A stretch of 64,000 nucleotides of DNA from Parelaphostrongylus tenuis (GCA_019055375.1 JAHQIW010005499.1:1-64000), one strand, 5' to 3'; positions 15,990 through 28,140 are shown, counted from the first letter of the stretch. The notes: a model not told the origin generated them from the sequence alone. A program made the numbers and translations.

Positions 15990-16275
15990 GCTAATTTTCA
16001 GAACATTGACTTCAAAAGATAATCTGATAACATATTCTGAACCTTTCATGAATTCTGTTGTGGCGCTTATATAGTGTAAGTACGTGTTTCGGCCTTTTAG
16101 CCTCATCATTTACTCGGTACCTCTCGCTTCAGCCAGTCTCTTGTAGGAGAATTCCCCACATATATAAAGCAGTCGGGGACGAGCAACTTACATTATCGTA
16201 AGGTGAAAAGATCACCTGTCATGCAGTGTTTTACAGGCGATTGCTCCTGGCTGGTAAAACGTATCATGCAATAGG
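15990..16275 (+). mobile_element. MITE-like repeat, copy A (inner module in one orientation)
   Basis: An outer segment (ATATTCTGAACCTTTCATGA, CTTATATAGTG) is followed by an inner module of about 160 bp (CAGCCAGTCTCTTGTAGG to TTGCTCCTGGCTGGTAAAAC). Copy B at 16,885-17,165 has the same outer segment in the same direction but the inner module reversed. Right-arm copy at about 59,195-59,480. Confidence 0.55.
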
Positions 16276-16884
16276 TTTTTGTAACTTTTTTGTTCAGCGA
16301 ACACGAAGCTGTTAATATACGCTTATTTCGTACAGAATAGAACATTAGAGGTCGTATCCGTGGCTAACGTTTCTTCAGTTTCACCTTCCTCAGATCTGAA
16401 AGAGCCAAATTGACGTGCAATCCACATAGATGAACACTTTTACAACAAAATTAAGTGAAACTTAAACCAAAACATAGAAGCTGAAACATACTATAATCTA
16501 GTTGTTTACTAGTCCACCAGTCATTATGTAGCCAGCTGCATCGAGTATCATATGGGCGAGGAATGTGTTTGCCTCAGATGCACAAAAATCGAGCAGAGAA
16601 ATGGCGCGAGATCACGAGTGACAAGCGAAGGCATTTATCTTTCCGATTCATATTTGGGTTTTTGGCATAAATGCAAAATTCTTCGACGACTTTGCACGCT
16701 AAAGTTTTCCATTCTTACACGGGGTTGGATATTTCTACTTCATAGTTCGCCTCCTCATGCATCAGTGCAATATGCATACCTAAAGGCGTTCTTCAGTCAC
16801 TTTTATCCCTATTGTCTAGGTGATCTATAATACAGACCTAGAAGGGCCTTCCCTTTTTTGTAATGTTTTTCTTTTCGACTATTT

Positions 16885-17165
16885 TAAGATCTCCCTTAAA
16901 ACGTAACCTGATCACATATTTTGAGCCTTTTATGAGAAATGTTATGACACTTATATAGTGCGAGATGCCTGTCGAAAAACAGTCAAAGAAAGGTATTACA
17001 TGATAAGTTTTACTAGCCACGAGCAGTCGACTGTAAAATACTGTACAATGGGTGGTCTTTTCACTTCACGGCAGTCTAGGTTGTTTGTCGTCGATTCCTT
17101 TATATGTAAGTGGAAGGCGGGGGGCTCCTCTTCAAGGGATTGGCTGAACAGTCAAAAAGAAAGGT
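16885..17165 (+). mobile_element. MITE-like repeat, copy B (inner module inverted relative to copy A)
   Basis: The outer segment (ACATATTTTGAGCCTTTTATG, CTTATATAGTG) matches copy A directly. The inner module (TTTTACTAGCCACGAGCAGT to GGGATTGGCTGAACAG) matches the reverse complement of copy A. Open frames across it are not protein-like. Right-arm copy at about 58,305-58,585. Confidence 0.55.
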
Positions 17166-18381
17166 ACGACCTTAAAATAATCAAGTGTGACATAGTTTAT
17201 AGCTGGAAACTTACAAGGCATAATATTCTATTTTTTTTCTATTTGAAAGTCATTTACACTTGTTTAGGTATCGTTGTAATACTGCAATGAAAAATTTGTT
17301 GACAAGCTAAAAGTGCTGAAACGTCATGGTGAGGCACACTCGATAGCTGATATCGTTTTTCCTCTGCCGTGACTTTTATGCTTTCACATCAGAGTTTCCC
17401 TGGGATTTTATCGCGTGTTATCAGTTATCTCTTGGAAATTTTTACATGTTTCCGATCGGAAAGTTACAGAACGACAACAAATGAACATATATTCGATAAT
17501 ATCGATTAATCTCATTACATCGTCTGTTGTTCAATCCAGATTCAATAGAGGATTTTCTAGTAGAGCAGTTGAGTGAAGCGTACAAGTTCTTGGTTATACA
17601 TATCGTGCTGTGTAGCTTGGGATATTAGTCATCCTATAGGTTCAGATCAGTTGGTAAAAAACATTTCTTCTATCGAGTCAACTCATTCATCACCATGAGA
17701 GGGAAGCATACTCGATTACTGAACAAGTAGTTATTTTCTAGGCCCTTCCAACTCTTTTCTTTTTTTACTGTTTTACTTTTTCTAAGATCGTTTGCCACGT
17801 AAAAATTAGGAATTTCCAGACGGACACCCAGCGAATTTGCTGAAATCGAAAAGATCATGGTGAAGTGTTTTGGTTTTAATGTTTGAAATGCTTATTTGTG
17901 ATAGATTTGTACTGTGAGCATATCTTGTTTGGTGTTTCATAGATTGTTTATTCTTTTTACTAAGTATCCCTACTTGATGTTAAACATTGCAATATCTAAT
18001 CAATTCAGTTTCAGTGTTTTTTCTTCTTTCTCCCTCTCAGTAAATTCTATCATAATGCGAGTCATTGTTTTATTATTTCGTTCTATCACTTCTAACCACG
18101 GTCGGGCTCGGCCCGTCCACAGGCAGCTCCATCAATCTTACGCACCGCTTCTCTAGCATTTTACCCAACGCCCTATTCGTACTCGTGCCTTACTGCAGCG
18201 CTCTTTATTTGAGTCGTTTTTCTTTTCTAAGAATAAAAATACGCCTTCTTTTTTCAGCTTATTGCCAGTTGTATTATGGATATTGAGTACTAACAGGCTC
18301 AAATGTCCAGGAATCTGACCACAATTAGTCACCTTACGGAAAGTGATTGGGTCTGTGGTATGAGGTATAGCTTGTCGCAGA
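17166..18381. other. No gene recognised
   Basis: Only short open frames occur, none conserved in a recognisable way, in AT-rich DNA. A T-run length difference between the arms falls near 17,231. The stretch is duplicated in the right arm. Confidence 0.4.
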
Positions 18382-18825
18382 TTGGGTTCTAATGTGTTTA
18401 ACTACCTTATTTGTATCTTCAAAAAATTATTGGTGCCTGGGTGCCGACTAACCAGTAATGCTCGGCGCGGCTCCAAGTGTGGTTTGTCTGCTTCCCCAAC
18501 CTCTCAGGCGGCCAGTAATAAACAAAGAAACACTTTGCGCTTCACCCCGTCCCGGCTATCCTCAAGACTGGGAGACGTGCTCAACCAGTACTCTACGACG
18601 TTCGTGAAGAAGATGCCAAAAAAGCGAGGATACGAATCGAATTCTAGTAGTGCTGGGACTCGCACAATTCAAAAGATGCAAGGCTCAAATAAAGTTATAA
18701 GAAGTGATTATTTTATTGAACGAACGGTTTTGACATGTATCTCATGCGGATCTCAACGCTTGCGTTTGAATTCTCTTCTCGAATCCACCTTCTACAACGT
18801 TCTTCGCACTTTAAACGGCATGTGA
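18382..18825 (+). CDS. Open frame of 147 codons, product not recognised (left arm)
   Basis: The longest non-RTE frame in this part. The peptide is basic and serine-rich (KKMPKKRGYESNSSSAGTRT) with a CISCGS pair of cysteines. No signal peptide or membrane segment is evident. It has no clear splice sites, no known domain and sits among repeats, directly upstream of a SINE-like block. The right-arm copy (56,646-57,089, minus) differs by one methionine/isoleucine change. It may be chance or a gene remnant. Confidence 0.2.
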   Translation: MGSNVFNYLICIFKKLLVPGCRLTSNARRGSKCGLSASPTSQAASNKQRNTLRFTPSRLSSRLGDVLNQYSTTFVKKMPKKRGYESNSSSAGTRTIQKMQGSNKVIRSDYFIERTVLTCISCGSQRLRLNSLLESTFYNVLRTLNGM

Positions 18826-18859
18826 ATTCGACTGCTACTCAATACTTTGGAATGACAGG

Positions 18860-18990
18860 CCCACGGCGCTAGCCCATCCCCCAAGGTGCGCGGCGCGGAG
18901 CACTCTTTTGTACCGCGTGGTCAGTGGTGCTGACCTCATGAAGAAGGTTACTGGTGTGATCCCTTACCACGGCGCTTCACAACAGTCTTT
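18860..18990 (+). repeat. tRNA-derived SINE fragment
   Basis: An A-box-like GCGTGGTCAGTGGTGC and a B-box-like GGTGTGATCCC lie about 40 bp apart, preceded by a GC-rich block (GGTGCGCGGCGCGGAGC). Related minus-strand pieces are at about 1,030-1,125 and 21,650-21,740. Mirror copy at about 56,480-56,610. Confidence 0.5.
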
Positions 18991-19849
18991 TATGTAATTT
19001 TTTGATGTCGATGAGCCCTGAAGATCCTTTTCTTACGATTATTACAGTATAAAAAACGTTAACTTGTCTAGTGTTTCACTACTTTTTAATACGCAATGTG
19101 GATCCATGGAGTCATATGTAGTATGGAGTAACACATATCCTTTTACGGACGATGAGGGTCAATATGACCCTCAGCTGGACGCGCCGTTTGGATAGGCTAC
19201 GAAGAGTGGAGCGTGCTCCAATAAAATCGGGTTAATAACGCTCTCAGAGGAAGATGTCATCAAGAAACGATAAAATGTCACTGACAAGACTCCTGTATGA
19301 ATTTTGCAAGATTAACGCTGTGCGCTCAAACTTCTTTTCAAAGAAAAGGAACCTGATACTTGCGAAAAGGATTGTACTCCCAGCTGTTGTTGGACATTTT
19401 CTCATATCTTCTCAATGATTTTGTAGTCAGTAGATAGCTTGAGAATGTTCTGACTCTAATACTAAGCTCGTTGTTTGAAAATAATCCCACAGTACGTTCT
19501 AGTGAAAAATAAAAGATGACGTTTTGCAATCGCAGTCCAATTTTTCTAATTGGGGCGGATTTTTGGAATTATATGGTTATATTTCGTTTTTTATAGACTT
19601 TTTTGCTAAAAAAAACTTGAAATATTATTGATAGAACTTTTGTAAACGTATTGCTAAGTAAAATAACGCTCAACTGTCTTGAAAATCCTTACTTGTGAAA
19701 ACGACTTCTGTCACATGCAATCGCATGTTAGAAATTACGATCGTCAGACTTTGATTTATTCCAGAAAAGACCTATTTCACTGATTCACTAGTATTCTCAT
19801 TCGATAGCTGAAATCAAGTGAACTTGAATGGTGTATTTTGTTTCCCAAA

Positions 19850-20740
19850 TGGCTTGTTTTTTGCGCTGTAACAAACGGACTAAAATTTTGTTTCACATTT
19901 GAAATTTTTCGTTGAATAAAGTATTTTCTATAAACAATTATCAGCCATTCGATAGTGCAAATCTCAGCGATTTCAAGGACGCAGTTATTTTCAAAGAGGG
20001 CTTCCTTCGAGAGCAGTGGCAGTCAAAAGTAAAACTGAGTTTCGCACTCCAAAGGGTGGACTTTGCAATATTGGCCTGGAGTCACCGTGCCTTTAGCAAC
20101 CCATTGACTAACTGCGAAACTTAGCCTTCTTTTTGCTGCTACAGTACAATAAAGTGTTCTTTTCAGGAAAAGAGTTATTGTGGAAATCGCCGAGATTTGA
20201 TCTATCGAAGAATGATCAGAAGTCCAGCCGGAAAGCTAACCTCAGTGGGAAATGCTTGAGTGTGAAAGATATTTTTATATTTGCTGCTAGAGCACATTAA
20301 GGGAGTCATCTCAAGAATGAAGTATACCATCATAATTTCCAAGATTCAAATTATCGAGTGATGAATATAACTCTGACAAAAATCAGTAAACGCGTTTTTC
20401 CTAAGAGGTTTAAACAGGATGCGAACATTGAAAATTATCCAAATTTGCAAAATGTAATTTTCTTTCAACCGATGCGACACTCTGAGAAGTCCTTTATCAA
20501 AATCAAGTGCACTGTTGGAACTATTTAGATTTTTCCTATCTAATGATTATCAAGTGCTTATGAAAAAAGCTTTATCCGGAGAGAAATGCCTGAATGTGAA
20601 ACAAGACACTTTCTCTACTATTACAGCGAAGAAGACCGATCATTTAAGGAATAAAATACATCGTTCAAATTCACCTGTTTTTAGCTATCGAGCGACTATT
20701 GAAGCGTCATTTTATATGTGTCAACCAAAGGGCTCAAACA
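19850..20740. repeat. Cluster of diverged copies of the GTTACAGCG repeat family
   Basis: At least four units are recognisable by a T-rich run, then GCTGTTACAGCGCAATAA-like sequence, then TTTTC.AAAA (near 19,870 inverted; 20,140, 20,290 and 20,610 forward). Open frames such as 20,515-20,838 run through these units and are not convincing genes. Mirror at about 54,727-55,617. Confidence 0.5.
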
Positions 20741-22620
20741 GGGTGAAGAGAACGGGAAAGAACCGCTACACCTCTATCTCTTCTTCGCATGGCATAGCTA
20801 TGAATAGAGAATTCGAACGAAATTATGCATTGATCTGAGAAATGGGAATCTGAACTTCAATAATAAAAAAATATCAAGAATTGTCGATGAAGTGGGATCG
20901 CATGCAACAAGCAGCACAATTTATGGCGAACTACTCATTGTTCTCCAGTTTTCAGCCACTATGGCTAATTTTATGCAGTTCATGCATTAAAGTATACAGA
21001 AAGATGAAAGAAATACAGGATAAATGTGACTGTATTGTAGGTAAGTATAAAAAATATCGTAGAAATGTTCGATGATGCTTTTAAATACAGCTTTTTCATG
21101 AATACTTGGTTTTTTCCTTTAGAAGTGTGCATTATGAATGTAGCAATTACGTTATTTCTAATAAAAAATGACCTTGTTGAAGTTTGTTATATCATATCTG
21201 ATCATTTATTGGTACAAAAATCCCATATATTGATGAAAAAAGTACAAATTTTATTAGGAAACTACCACATTAGCTTTAAAGCAGGCTCCGGCAGGCTATC
21301 TTGTAGCCGTCCAAGCTGCCCGCCAGCCGAAATTGACGCCTCCCGCAAGAGGGTATCCAGAGTTTTCTTTAGTACTGCTTTCGACGACGTTGAAAAAGTC
21401 AAATGCCCGAACACATTTTTCACAGTGTACGACTTCTTTGAAAAAACTTATATAGATGTGGATGAGGTTAGTTTTGTGAAACCTATGCGTTGATTCCGTT
21501 TATACCCCCATTGATCTTCATTTCATATCAAAAAGTAGTGAAATGTTAGACAACTGAGCGTTTTTAGACATAATAATTATGTTATGGAAGTACCTTCTAG
21601 ATTAATGGTACCAAAAAATTGCACAAAGAATTTCCTGCTGGGAAGCATTGTGGGAGGAAGTTGAACCAGCAACCACCTTTCCGATGGCCAGCATCACTAA
21701 CCGGGACGGACTGCTCGTCGCCGCTCGCGCGGCAAGGCGAAGTTGCTGAGGCCTGTTGTACTCAAAGTTTTGAGCATTTCCAGTCTTTATCGGGAACACT
21801 ACTCGATAGTGATCAAGCTGAATTGTTCTGAGATCCAGAAAAATCTGTACTAGAGACTTTCTAAGTGTATCATTGAGCTCTTACTAGATAAATCTGCTGC
21901 CAGCTTGCTGACTCATGAGAAACCTAGAGTGTTCGGGTGGATTTGAGTTGAAGCCTTGGTAGATTGGGCCGCCAGCGTAGTGAGCAAGATCATTAGTACT
22001 GCAATATGCTCTCGAAAGTGGCTACTCTATCACGGTGAGCATTTCTGGGATTAAGAAATTCAAGCGATTAAAATAATAAAAAGTCCAGTGATAAGCCAGC
22101 GGCTTTGAGTATGCCACACTCCAGCCATGACATTGTATAAGTGATTGAGTGCATATCTGACCTATACAGTAGCGATTTTGTGAGTCTACGAATATGGCCA
22201 TTATGTTCTCGTTCTTTTATATAAGAGTGTACCGATTTGCTGATAGAAAAGAGACGAACCACGTATTCGCAAGAGCAGACTGAACCAACGACTCAAGGTG
22301 TTCATATGTTGTTGATGTCACCTTTTCTGAAACAACCTGTCGTCACCCGGTGGAGATCGCATACTTACATTCAGTTCGTTTCCTCGTGTTCGTCATCCAT
22401 GAAGACTTCTCAATTTTTTGTGGAAGTTCGCCCTTAGCATAAGAACTTTCGGTTTTTATTTGCGTGTCGCTGATTGTTAGCCAAATGAATTTTTGGGATC
22501 TTTAAGTTGCGTGCTGGAACGTTTTTCTGGACTCATGGAAGGCTAAGATCAATTTTTGCGTACTAGAGAAGTACATGAATTATAAACATATCTACCATCA
22601 ATATGCCGACTTACGGGGGC
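20741..22620. other. No gene recognised; SINE fragments
   Basis: A minus-strand tRNA-like piece (about 21,650-21,740; CCCGGTTAGTGATGCTGGCC and GGTTCAACTTCC) and a piece of the 6.2-kb SINE family (22,140-22,190) are visible. A 142-codon frame at 21,065-21,493 is shortened to 69 codons in the right arm by a one-base indel, which argues against a conserved gene. Confidence 0.4.
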
Positions 22621-22624
22621 GGGA

Positions 22625-23065
22625 ATGATTTCAAGTCTGTATTTTGGTCGATCTCAAAACAGCCGATTTAGATACCACAGCGACCTGAAGGAAATCGCAT
22701 CGTTGCGCAACAAACACATGCTAAAACGAACAGAGCCTGTTATTCCACTCATGGTAAAAAGCGTATCACGTAAATACGAGGCTTGTTCAGGAATTGATAA
22801 GAAATACTTTCGCTTAGTATTCAACTCGTTCGCAAAAATTGAAGGCGTAGGCGCACGTAAACACAAAGATCTTCATAAAATAGTGATGAACGTTTTCAAA
22901 AAATGTGACAGAAGGAGGACTGCAGAGCATAGAACATTTGAGAATAGGCCACCTTACTATGGAAATACCTCAATTACACTACAACGACGTGTTAACAAAC
23001 AAGACGCCAATATGACACATATTTGTTCGCCCTTCAAACACTTTCCCCTGACATGTACTTTGTAG
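22625..23065 (+). CDS. Open frame of 146 codons, product not recognised (left arm)
   Basis: The frame has non-repetitive composition, is lysine- and arginine-rich, and includes EACSGIDKKYFRLVFNSFAK. No domain, membrane segment or splice context is recognised. It is unchanged in length in the right arm (52,402-52,842, minus), but so is most of the arm. It could be an exon remnant or chance. Confidence 0.22.
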   Translation: MISSLYFGRSQNSRFRYHSDLKEIASLRNKHMLKRTEPVIPLMVKSVSRKYEACSGIDKKYFRLVFNSFAKIEGVGARKHKDLHKIVMNVFKKCDRRRTAEHRTFENRPPYYGNTSITLQRRVNKQDANMTHICSPFKHFPLTCTL

Positions 23066-23569
23066 GACCATGCAATATTGAGAAGTTCTTCAGACAGACT
23101 GGCCCGTTATTCAACTTTCTTTCTCTCATTTCGAAAGGGAACGTTAGAACGATTGCTCCAAGAAGCCAGTTCATCCCACATTTCCGGATCCTACAGGAAA
23201 AATGCGTTAATTTTAATGCACATAGATATCTCGTTGCAGTCTAACGGAAAAAACAGGTCGAGCAGAATATGTTGACCTTTTCACGCCAACGTGCTACCTT
23301 TTGTAGCACGTCGCGCGTTGTTGCTTCTCACTCAGCAACTGCAATGGCGGAGTTGCTTCCCTGTAAATTTCCATAGTTCCCGTAAATTTGTATTGGCGAA
23401 CGTCGAAATGGAATTAAGAGAGTTCAGTCATGAAATTGAAATGGTTCAACTTTCTACAACGACGTTGAAATCTTGCGCGGCACGAGACGCCGTCGCATTG
23501 TGCGGTAGAATGACAGTGAGGTATTATGTGATGAAACTTGTAAATAATTGTTTGAATGTCCCATTTACG

Positions 23570-24252
23570 CTCAACGAAACGAACATCTCCAAACGCTCAG
23601 TTACGTCTGTTTAGGTCATGAAATCAATACAATGAAAGACCTAGCTTCAGAGCTGAGCAGGAGGAAACGAGCGGTTTGGGGAACGTTTAAGAGCATCGAG
23701 GATGTAGTAGAGAGGACGCAGAACATCCGACTCCGTGCCTACCTTTTCGACTCGGCGATTATCCCTACCTTAACATATGCAGCAGAAACCTGATCTCTAC
23801 GTAAGCAGGATGAAAGGTCATTGGGCGTTATTCAACGCGCAGTCGAATGGTCGATGCTAGGAGTATCCCGTATCTCGCAAAAGAGGGGAAGGATCCGAAG
23901 CTTCAATCTACGTAACGAGTAGAGATTAAAGACGCCGTTATACACGCCAGTACATCAAAAATAAGGTGAGCCGGCCACTTGAAGCTCTTCAACGACAACC
24001 GATGGGCGAGAGCCGTTTGCGACTTGATTCCTGGGTAAGTCAAGCGCTCTAGATAAGGATCACCCTACTCGATGGTCCTATTTATTCAAGAAAAACCTAG
24101 GAAAAAGATATGATGCTCAGCGAATCTTCAAAGCGGGACGGATCCACTGGGTTATTCTGCAAGCGATAGGGAAAAATGGAAGTGTTGCTGGTGCCCACTC
24201 GAGTCACTCGACTATCAAAGGGACCACAGGTGGTACAGGTGACAGGTGATTG
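23570..24252 (+). pseudogene. RTE-type LINE, 5'-truncated 3' end (left arm)
   Basis: It is homologous to the C-terminal part of the 10.8-14.2 kb element (LASELSRRKRAVWGTFKSIE, then LFDSAIIPTLTYAAET), followed by frameshifted 3' sequence ending GACAGGTGATTGACATAC. The start near 23,570 cuts into the region after the RT palm, consistent with incomplete reverse transcription. Stops are present. Confidence 0.82.
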
Positions 24253-24852
24253 ACATACAATTTAATAGTTTCTATATGCTCATCTTTTCATTTATAAATA
24301 TCTCTTATGTACGAGAAAAACTCTGGAGCTGAAGCGTAATTTTCTTGTTGCTTTTACAGGAACCTATATAAACTTTTTGCAGCAAGAATTGATATTTAGC
24401 CGAGTGAACAAAAAATAGGAGTGTGAATGATGGTTTTATTTTCAATATCACAACACACTATGCAACATTTTCTGAAAACCAAGCGAGGCATCATAATTGT
24501 CAGGGTTTGAGCAATCAAAAAATGCTAAAGCTGTACGGGAAAACCTTCCTCCACCGAATCATGGTTTGGAAGGGCCTTTATGCTTTCTTACTTTTGACCT
24601 AATATTGAATGCACGTGCACCATCATTTCAGGCAAACCATTCAATGTTCTCCAATTTCAGCCACTATTATGACTCTTAAATATTGAACATAATTAAGTGT
24701 TTCAGGACTCATAGATTTGTACTACTATACTCTTTGTGCAACACTGTGACTGCGTAGTAAAAGAGAGCTTTTTATTCAAACATGAACCATATCTCTTTTT
24801 TGACCGCTTTTTCATAGAACTAACTCAAACAATAATAATTTGATGAGGATAA

Positions 24853-25228
24853 AACATGTTTTGAGCCATGCGTAAGTGCTATGCAGACGCCTGCTCCGCC
24901 CCAGCGGGACTCATCAGTAGCACCGTTCCTCAGTTCAGCCGATGTTTTATCCGTATCAGTTTATTTCTGTTAGAGCTAGGTCTTTAAAAAAATAGTTGAG
25001 AAAAGAGGTGTGATTCACTTTAAAAGCCACAGGCTCAACTTCCAGTCATTACAACGGCAAGTAATTCCATCATCTGACTTGTGGTGATCTATTACTCGGC
25101 GTCGATTCCTTCATGGAGGAGTGTAACCTCAGAGTATTGCCTGATCCACGGAACGGTGCTATTGATGAATCCTGGTAGGACGAAAACAGGCACCTGTGTA
25201 GCACGTAGATATAGCTCAAAACATGTTA
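24853..25228. mobile_element. MITE with ACATGTTTTGAGC ends (left arm)
   Basis: ACATGTTTTGAGCCATGCGT and AAGTGCTATGCAGACGCCTG at the left pair with complementary sequence ending GCTCAAAACATGT at the right. The middle contains CGGCGTCGATTCCTTC, shared with the element at 26,108. Mirror copy at 50,239-50,614. Confidence 0.75.
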
Positions 25229-26107
25229 TATCCTTATCAGTCATGGACGTTAAATTTACATCAAAAGCATACGAATGACTAAAGGAAATTGTGAAGTATC
25301 GAAATATTATAAAAACCCTAAATTTATTCCTAAAACAGTGGAGGAACTTTAATCAAATAACAAAAGCTGTACAAACTTCTTGCATCCATGCCTTACACTT
25401 CCTTGAACACTTCCTGTAGGTCCCCATGGAGTAGAGTGGTACTCTGGGTTTCGGCGCCTTCATTTAGCACTCTGTGCATATATGGCTCAGCCGTTTTCTT
25501 TTGTTGGATTATTAACGAAACTGAAGAAGTGTAATTTCATTTTTTTTTTTGTTCGAAAGCATGTCAAGAACGCCATTTGTTCAAATGTTTTAGTTCTTGC
25601 TAATAACGAGGAAATACATGAGAAATTGATCTCACTAGCTGGGAGAGGAACCTTTCATAGGAATGTCAGTGACAATTCAAAACTGAGACTTGAAGCTATA
25701 GCCCAACGTCTCCGGTTTTCAATAGATTCTTTTATAACATTGTAGCATTCAGAAAACAGATCATATTTCACATTCGCCTTTCGCCTTCATTTTTACCATG
25801 CGTCTAATTTGCCAGAAGCCGAAAAGCATATCAATGTGTAGAGAAATTTTCGTAGTATCTTAGTCAATTGTTTTATATAGATTTCTTGTATACCGGAGGA
25901 AAAATCTTTAACTGAATAACAAAATATCGATCGTCAGCCTCGCTCCGTTCCCTAGCACACTCCCTGCCACGGCTCTCGCTTTGTCGAAAAACCTGTAAAC
26001 AGCATTACCAAAAGAGTAAATCTCAATCTTATTTTTCACGCTAAACCGCATATTTTAAAAAAATAAGCTCGTCACTAGAATCAGGAAACATTACGCTATC
26101 GGGATAT

Positions 26108-26377
26108 AAAATGTTTTGAGCCATGTCTAAGTGCCATATAGACACCTTTTTTGTGCTGCCGCGACTCGTCAGTAGCACCGTCACTGCTACGACTGCCGCT
26201 CACTACAGTTTCAGGTAACTCATCATCTAAAATCTGGTGATTTATTGCTCGGCGTCGATTCCTTCGCGGAGGAGTAAGGTTCAGGAACTCTGCTAAACCG
26301 AGGACGGTGCTAACGATGAGTCCCGGTATGACTAAAAAGGCGTCTATATAGCACTTAAACATGGCTCAAAACATGTT
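26108..26377. mobile_element. MITE with ATGTTTTGAGCCATG ends (left arm)
   Basis: About 80-bp inverted ends (GAGCCATGTCTAAGTGCCAT, CGACTCGTCAGTAGCACCGT) surround a core with CGGCGTCGATTCCTTCGCGG. It is the same family as 24,853-25,228. The 88-codon frame across it is an artefact of the element. Mirror copy at 49,091-49,360. Confidence 0.75.
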
Positions 26378-26690
26378 ATAACCGGATTGCATAATGCTTC
26401 TAATGAGGTTCCTGACGCATACGATAGGAGTGGCAAAAAGTCGAAGAAGAAAATCACGTGGCCGCTTTTTTGTCGTCTTTACTGCGCTATCTGGATAATC
26501 AAAGAATTTTCTTGCGTTTCGCTTCCTATTGATCAGTTTTGCAACTGGATCCGTTATGTTGATTTCCCGATTGAGATAAGTGTAAGTGAAACATTCGATG
26601 TTAATTATTTCGCCAAGCTTCAATAAAACACAGGAAAACATTCCATTCCTATTAGTTTTTTTTTGGTTAGATTTAGTCAAAGAGCATTCT
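26378..26690 (-). pseudogene. Diverged RTE C-terminal fragment (older duplication, copy 1, left arm)
   Basis: On the minus strand the 104-codon frame contains INIECFTYTYLNREIN, then INRKRNARKFF. These line up with ISECSSYVYLGREIN and LSRRKRAAWGTF of RTE polyproteins. A shorter relative is at 34,115-34,310 (plus). Mirror copy at 48,778-49,090. Confidence 0.6.
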
Positions 26691-27204
26691 TCATAAATCG
26701 TTATTGAAATTGAATAGCAAAAGTTTCACATAGCTCCTATTTCGTAATAAAGTGACGATATTATCAGCGAGGCGAAGATTGATTGTCAACCATCAATTTC
26801 CACTCGCTTGTTGCTCCATTTTTATGTTCGCAGAGTGATCTCGAAGTTGAAACAGGAATATTCTGGTATTATGGTATTGTCCTGTCAATCACTTTTTCTA
26901 CGCCGACGTTATAAAGGTGATAGTAACGTTATTAGTGATATTATAGCAATGAATTTTTTGCATTGGTGAAAAAGGTGTCCTGGGTTCTCTTCATCCTTCA
27001 GTGAGTCCAAATGTAGGTCACACCTCCAAACAGTAACTCGGCAGAAACACGTGATAAATCTTTTGAGGTCGAGCAGTGTGTTAAAAATGTACAAGGGCAT
27101 CTTGGTCGGTATTTAATCCTTCATTTGTCACGTGAATTTGTGTATACAAGTGTAACTTCGCTATAAGCAGAAGTCTAATACATGAATAACTATCCAAACA
27201 ACGT

Positions 27205-27277
27205 GGCCGCGTGGCGCAATGGATAACGCGTCTGCCTACGGAGCAGAAGATTGCAGGTTCGAATCCTGCCGTGGTCG
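27205..27277 (+). tRNA. tRNA-Arg (anticodon ACG), left arm
   Basis: A complete cloverleaf of 73 nt. The acceptor GGCCGCG pairs with CGTGGTC (with G-T pairs). The D arm has GCG/CGC around AATGGATAA-type loop bases, the anticodon stem TCTGC/GCAGA has loop CTACGGA (anticodon ACG, 27,238-27,240), and the T stem GCAGG/CCTGC has loop TTCGAAT; the discriminator is G. No intron. A pol III terminator TTTT follows at 27,283-27,286. An identical gene lies on the opposite strand of the right arm. Confidence 0.96.
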
Positions 27278-27288
27278 TAACCTTTTGT

Positions 27289-27555
27289 TCATGCTAGGCC
27301 TTTTGGTACGAATGTAATATCCATGCCATCTTCGGGAGCTCTACAGAATATCAGCGTATCTCTCATTATACTTTTAAAGATACTACTATTTGGAGTGAAG
27401 GCCGTACAAACAGAGGTACCATACAGTGTCATTGATACCACCTGCTAATGAAACAGAAAATTGTGGATTATTAAATCCATCAAACCTCTATCGACTTTAG
27501 TTGCATTCTCTGGCACCAACAATTTATTGCAAGCAATCGTCACAGACACCTTCAT
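27289..27555 (-). pseudogene. Possible decayed coding segment next to tRNA-Arg (left arm)
   Basis: The minus strand has an 89-codon frame with one internal TAG, starting with MKVSVTIACNKLLVPENATK and ending TFVPKGLA before TGA. The paralogous copy (about 30,420-30,655, plus) has TGG at the TAG position and a similar ending, but a frameshift in between. An open stretch upstream includes THRDLRLRFKQKMSGERSIE. I do not recognise the family. The similarity may only reflect common DNA ancestry, so this is weak. Right-arm copy 47,913-48,179. Confidence 0.2.
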
Positions 27556-28140
27556 CTATGCAAGAAAAACAGTCTGACGCAAAATCACTTAGTCCCAATT
27601 TGAAACGTAGTATAAGTTATATTAATGGCATGATTATACAGCTCTGAGATGGTCTCAATTGATCGTTCTCCGGACATTTTTTGCTTAAAACGAAGGCGAA
27701 GATCACGATGAGTGTAGATTTTGTTGAGAAATTTCATCTATAAAGATGTTAGCATTTCATTCTTTAACTTACATTTAATTTCTCAAGATTATTGCTTTGT
27801 AATAGAGGAATACAAACGAAAACGACTACAGTTTGAATTATGACACATATGCGCAATTATATGTACATGAAACTAAATAGATTAGTAACTTTATGGAATG
27901 GATATCCCTACATTTATTTCAAGTTAGGCTTAAATCATCGGTAAACGTTACACGTGCTTCACGGTGGAGTGCAACGGAGAAAACATTGGTAATAAAATTA
28001 GGCATAAGAACCATCGAGTTTCTCTCACAAAGTATCCATAGGATGATACAATTTCCGTAGTACAGATTTTTTCTGCATTTACTACAATAGGATTTTACAT
28101 TGGCTACAATGAGTTTGTAAGAACAAAAATTCTTCATTGT

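Larger units (their letters stand above)
26370..28140 (+). repeat. Older inverted duplication, copy 1 (left arm)
   Basis: This segment is homologous, with many substitutions, to the reverse complement of 29,850-30,786 plus 33,618-34,310. Shared landmarks are the RTE remnant, TTTTTATGTTCGCAG, CACGTGAAT, the tRNA-Arg sequence, GCAAAATCACTTAGTCCC, GATCACGATGAGTGTAG and ACACATATGCGCAATTAT. It carries the intact tRNA-Arg. Right-arm counterpart 47,328-49,098. Confidence 0.85.

Noticed and set aside
20515..20838. 107-codon frame as a gene
   Set aside because: It crosses two units of the dispersed repeat, and its start differs between the arms because of a small sequence change.
25482..25745. 87-codon frame as a gene
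   Set aside because: It lies within a copy of the dispersed repeat that recurs at 7.7, 28.8 and 31.7 kb.
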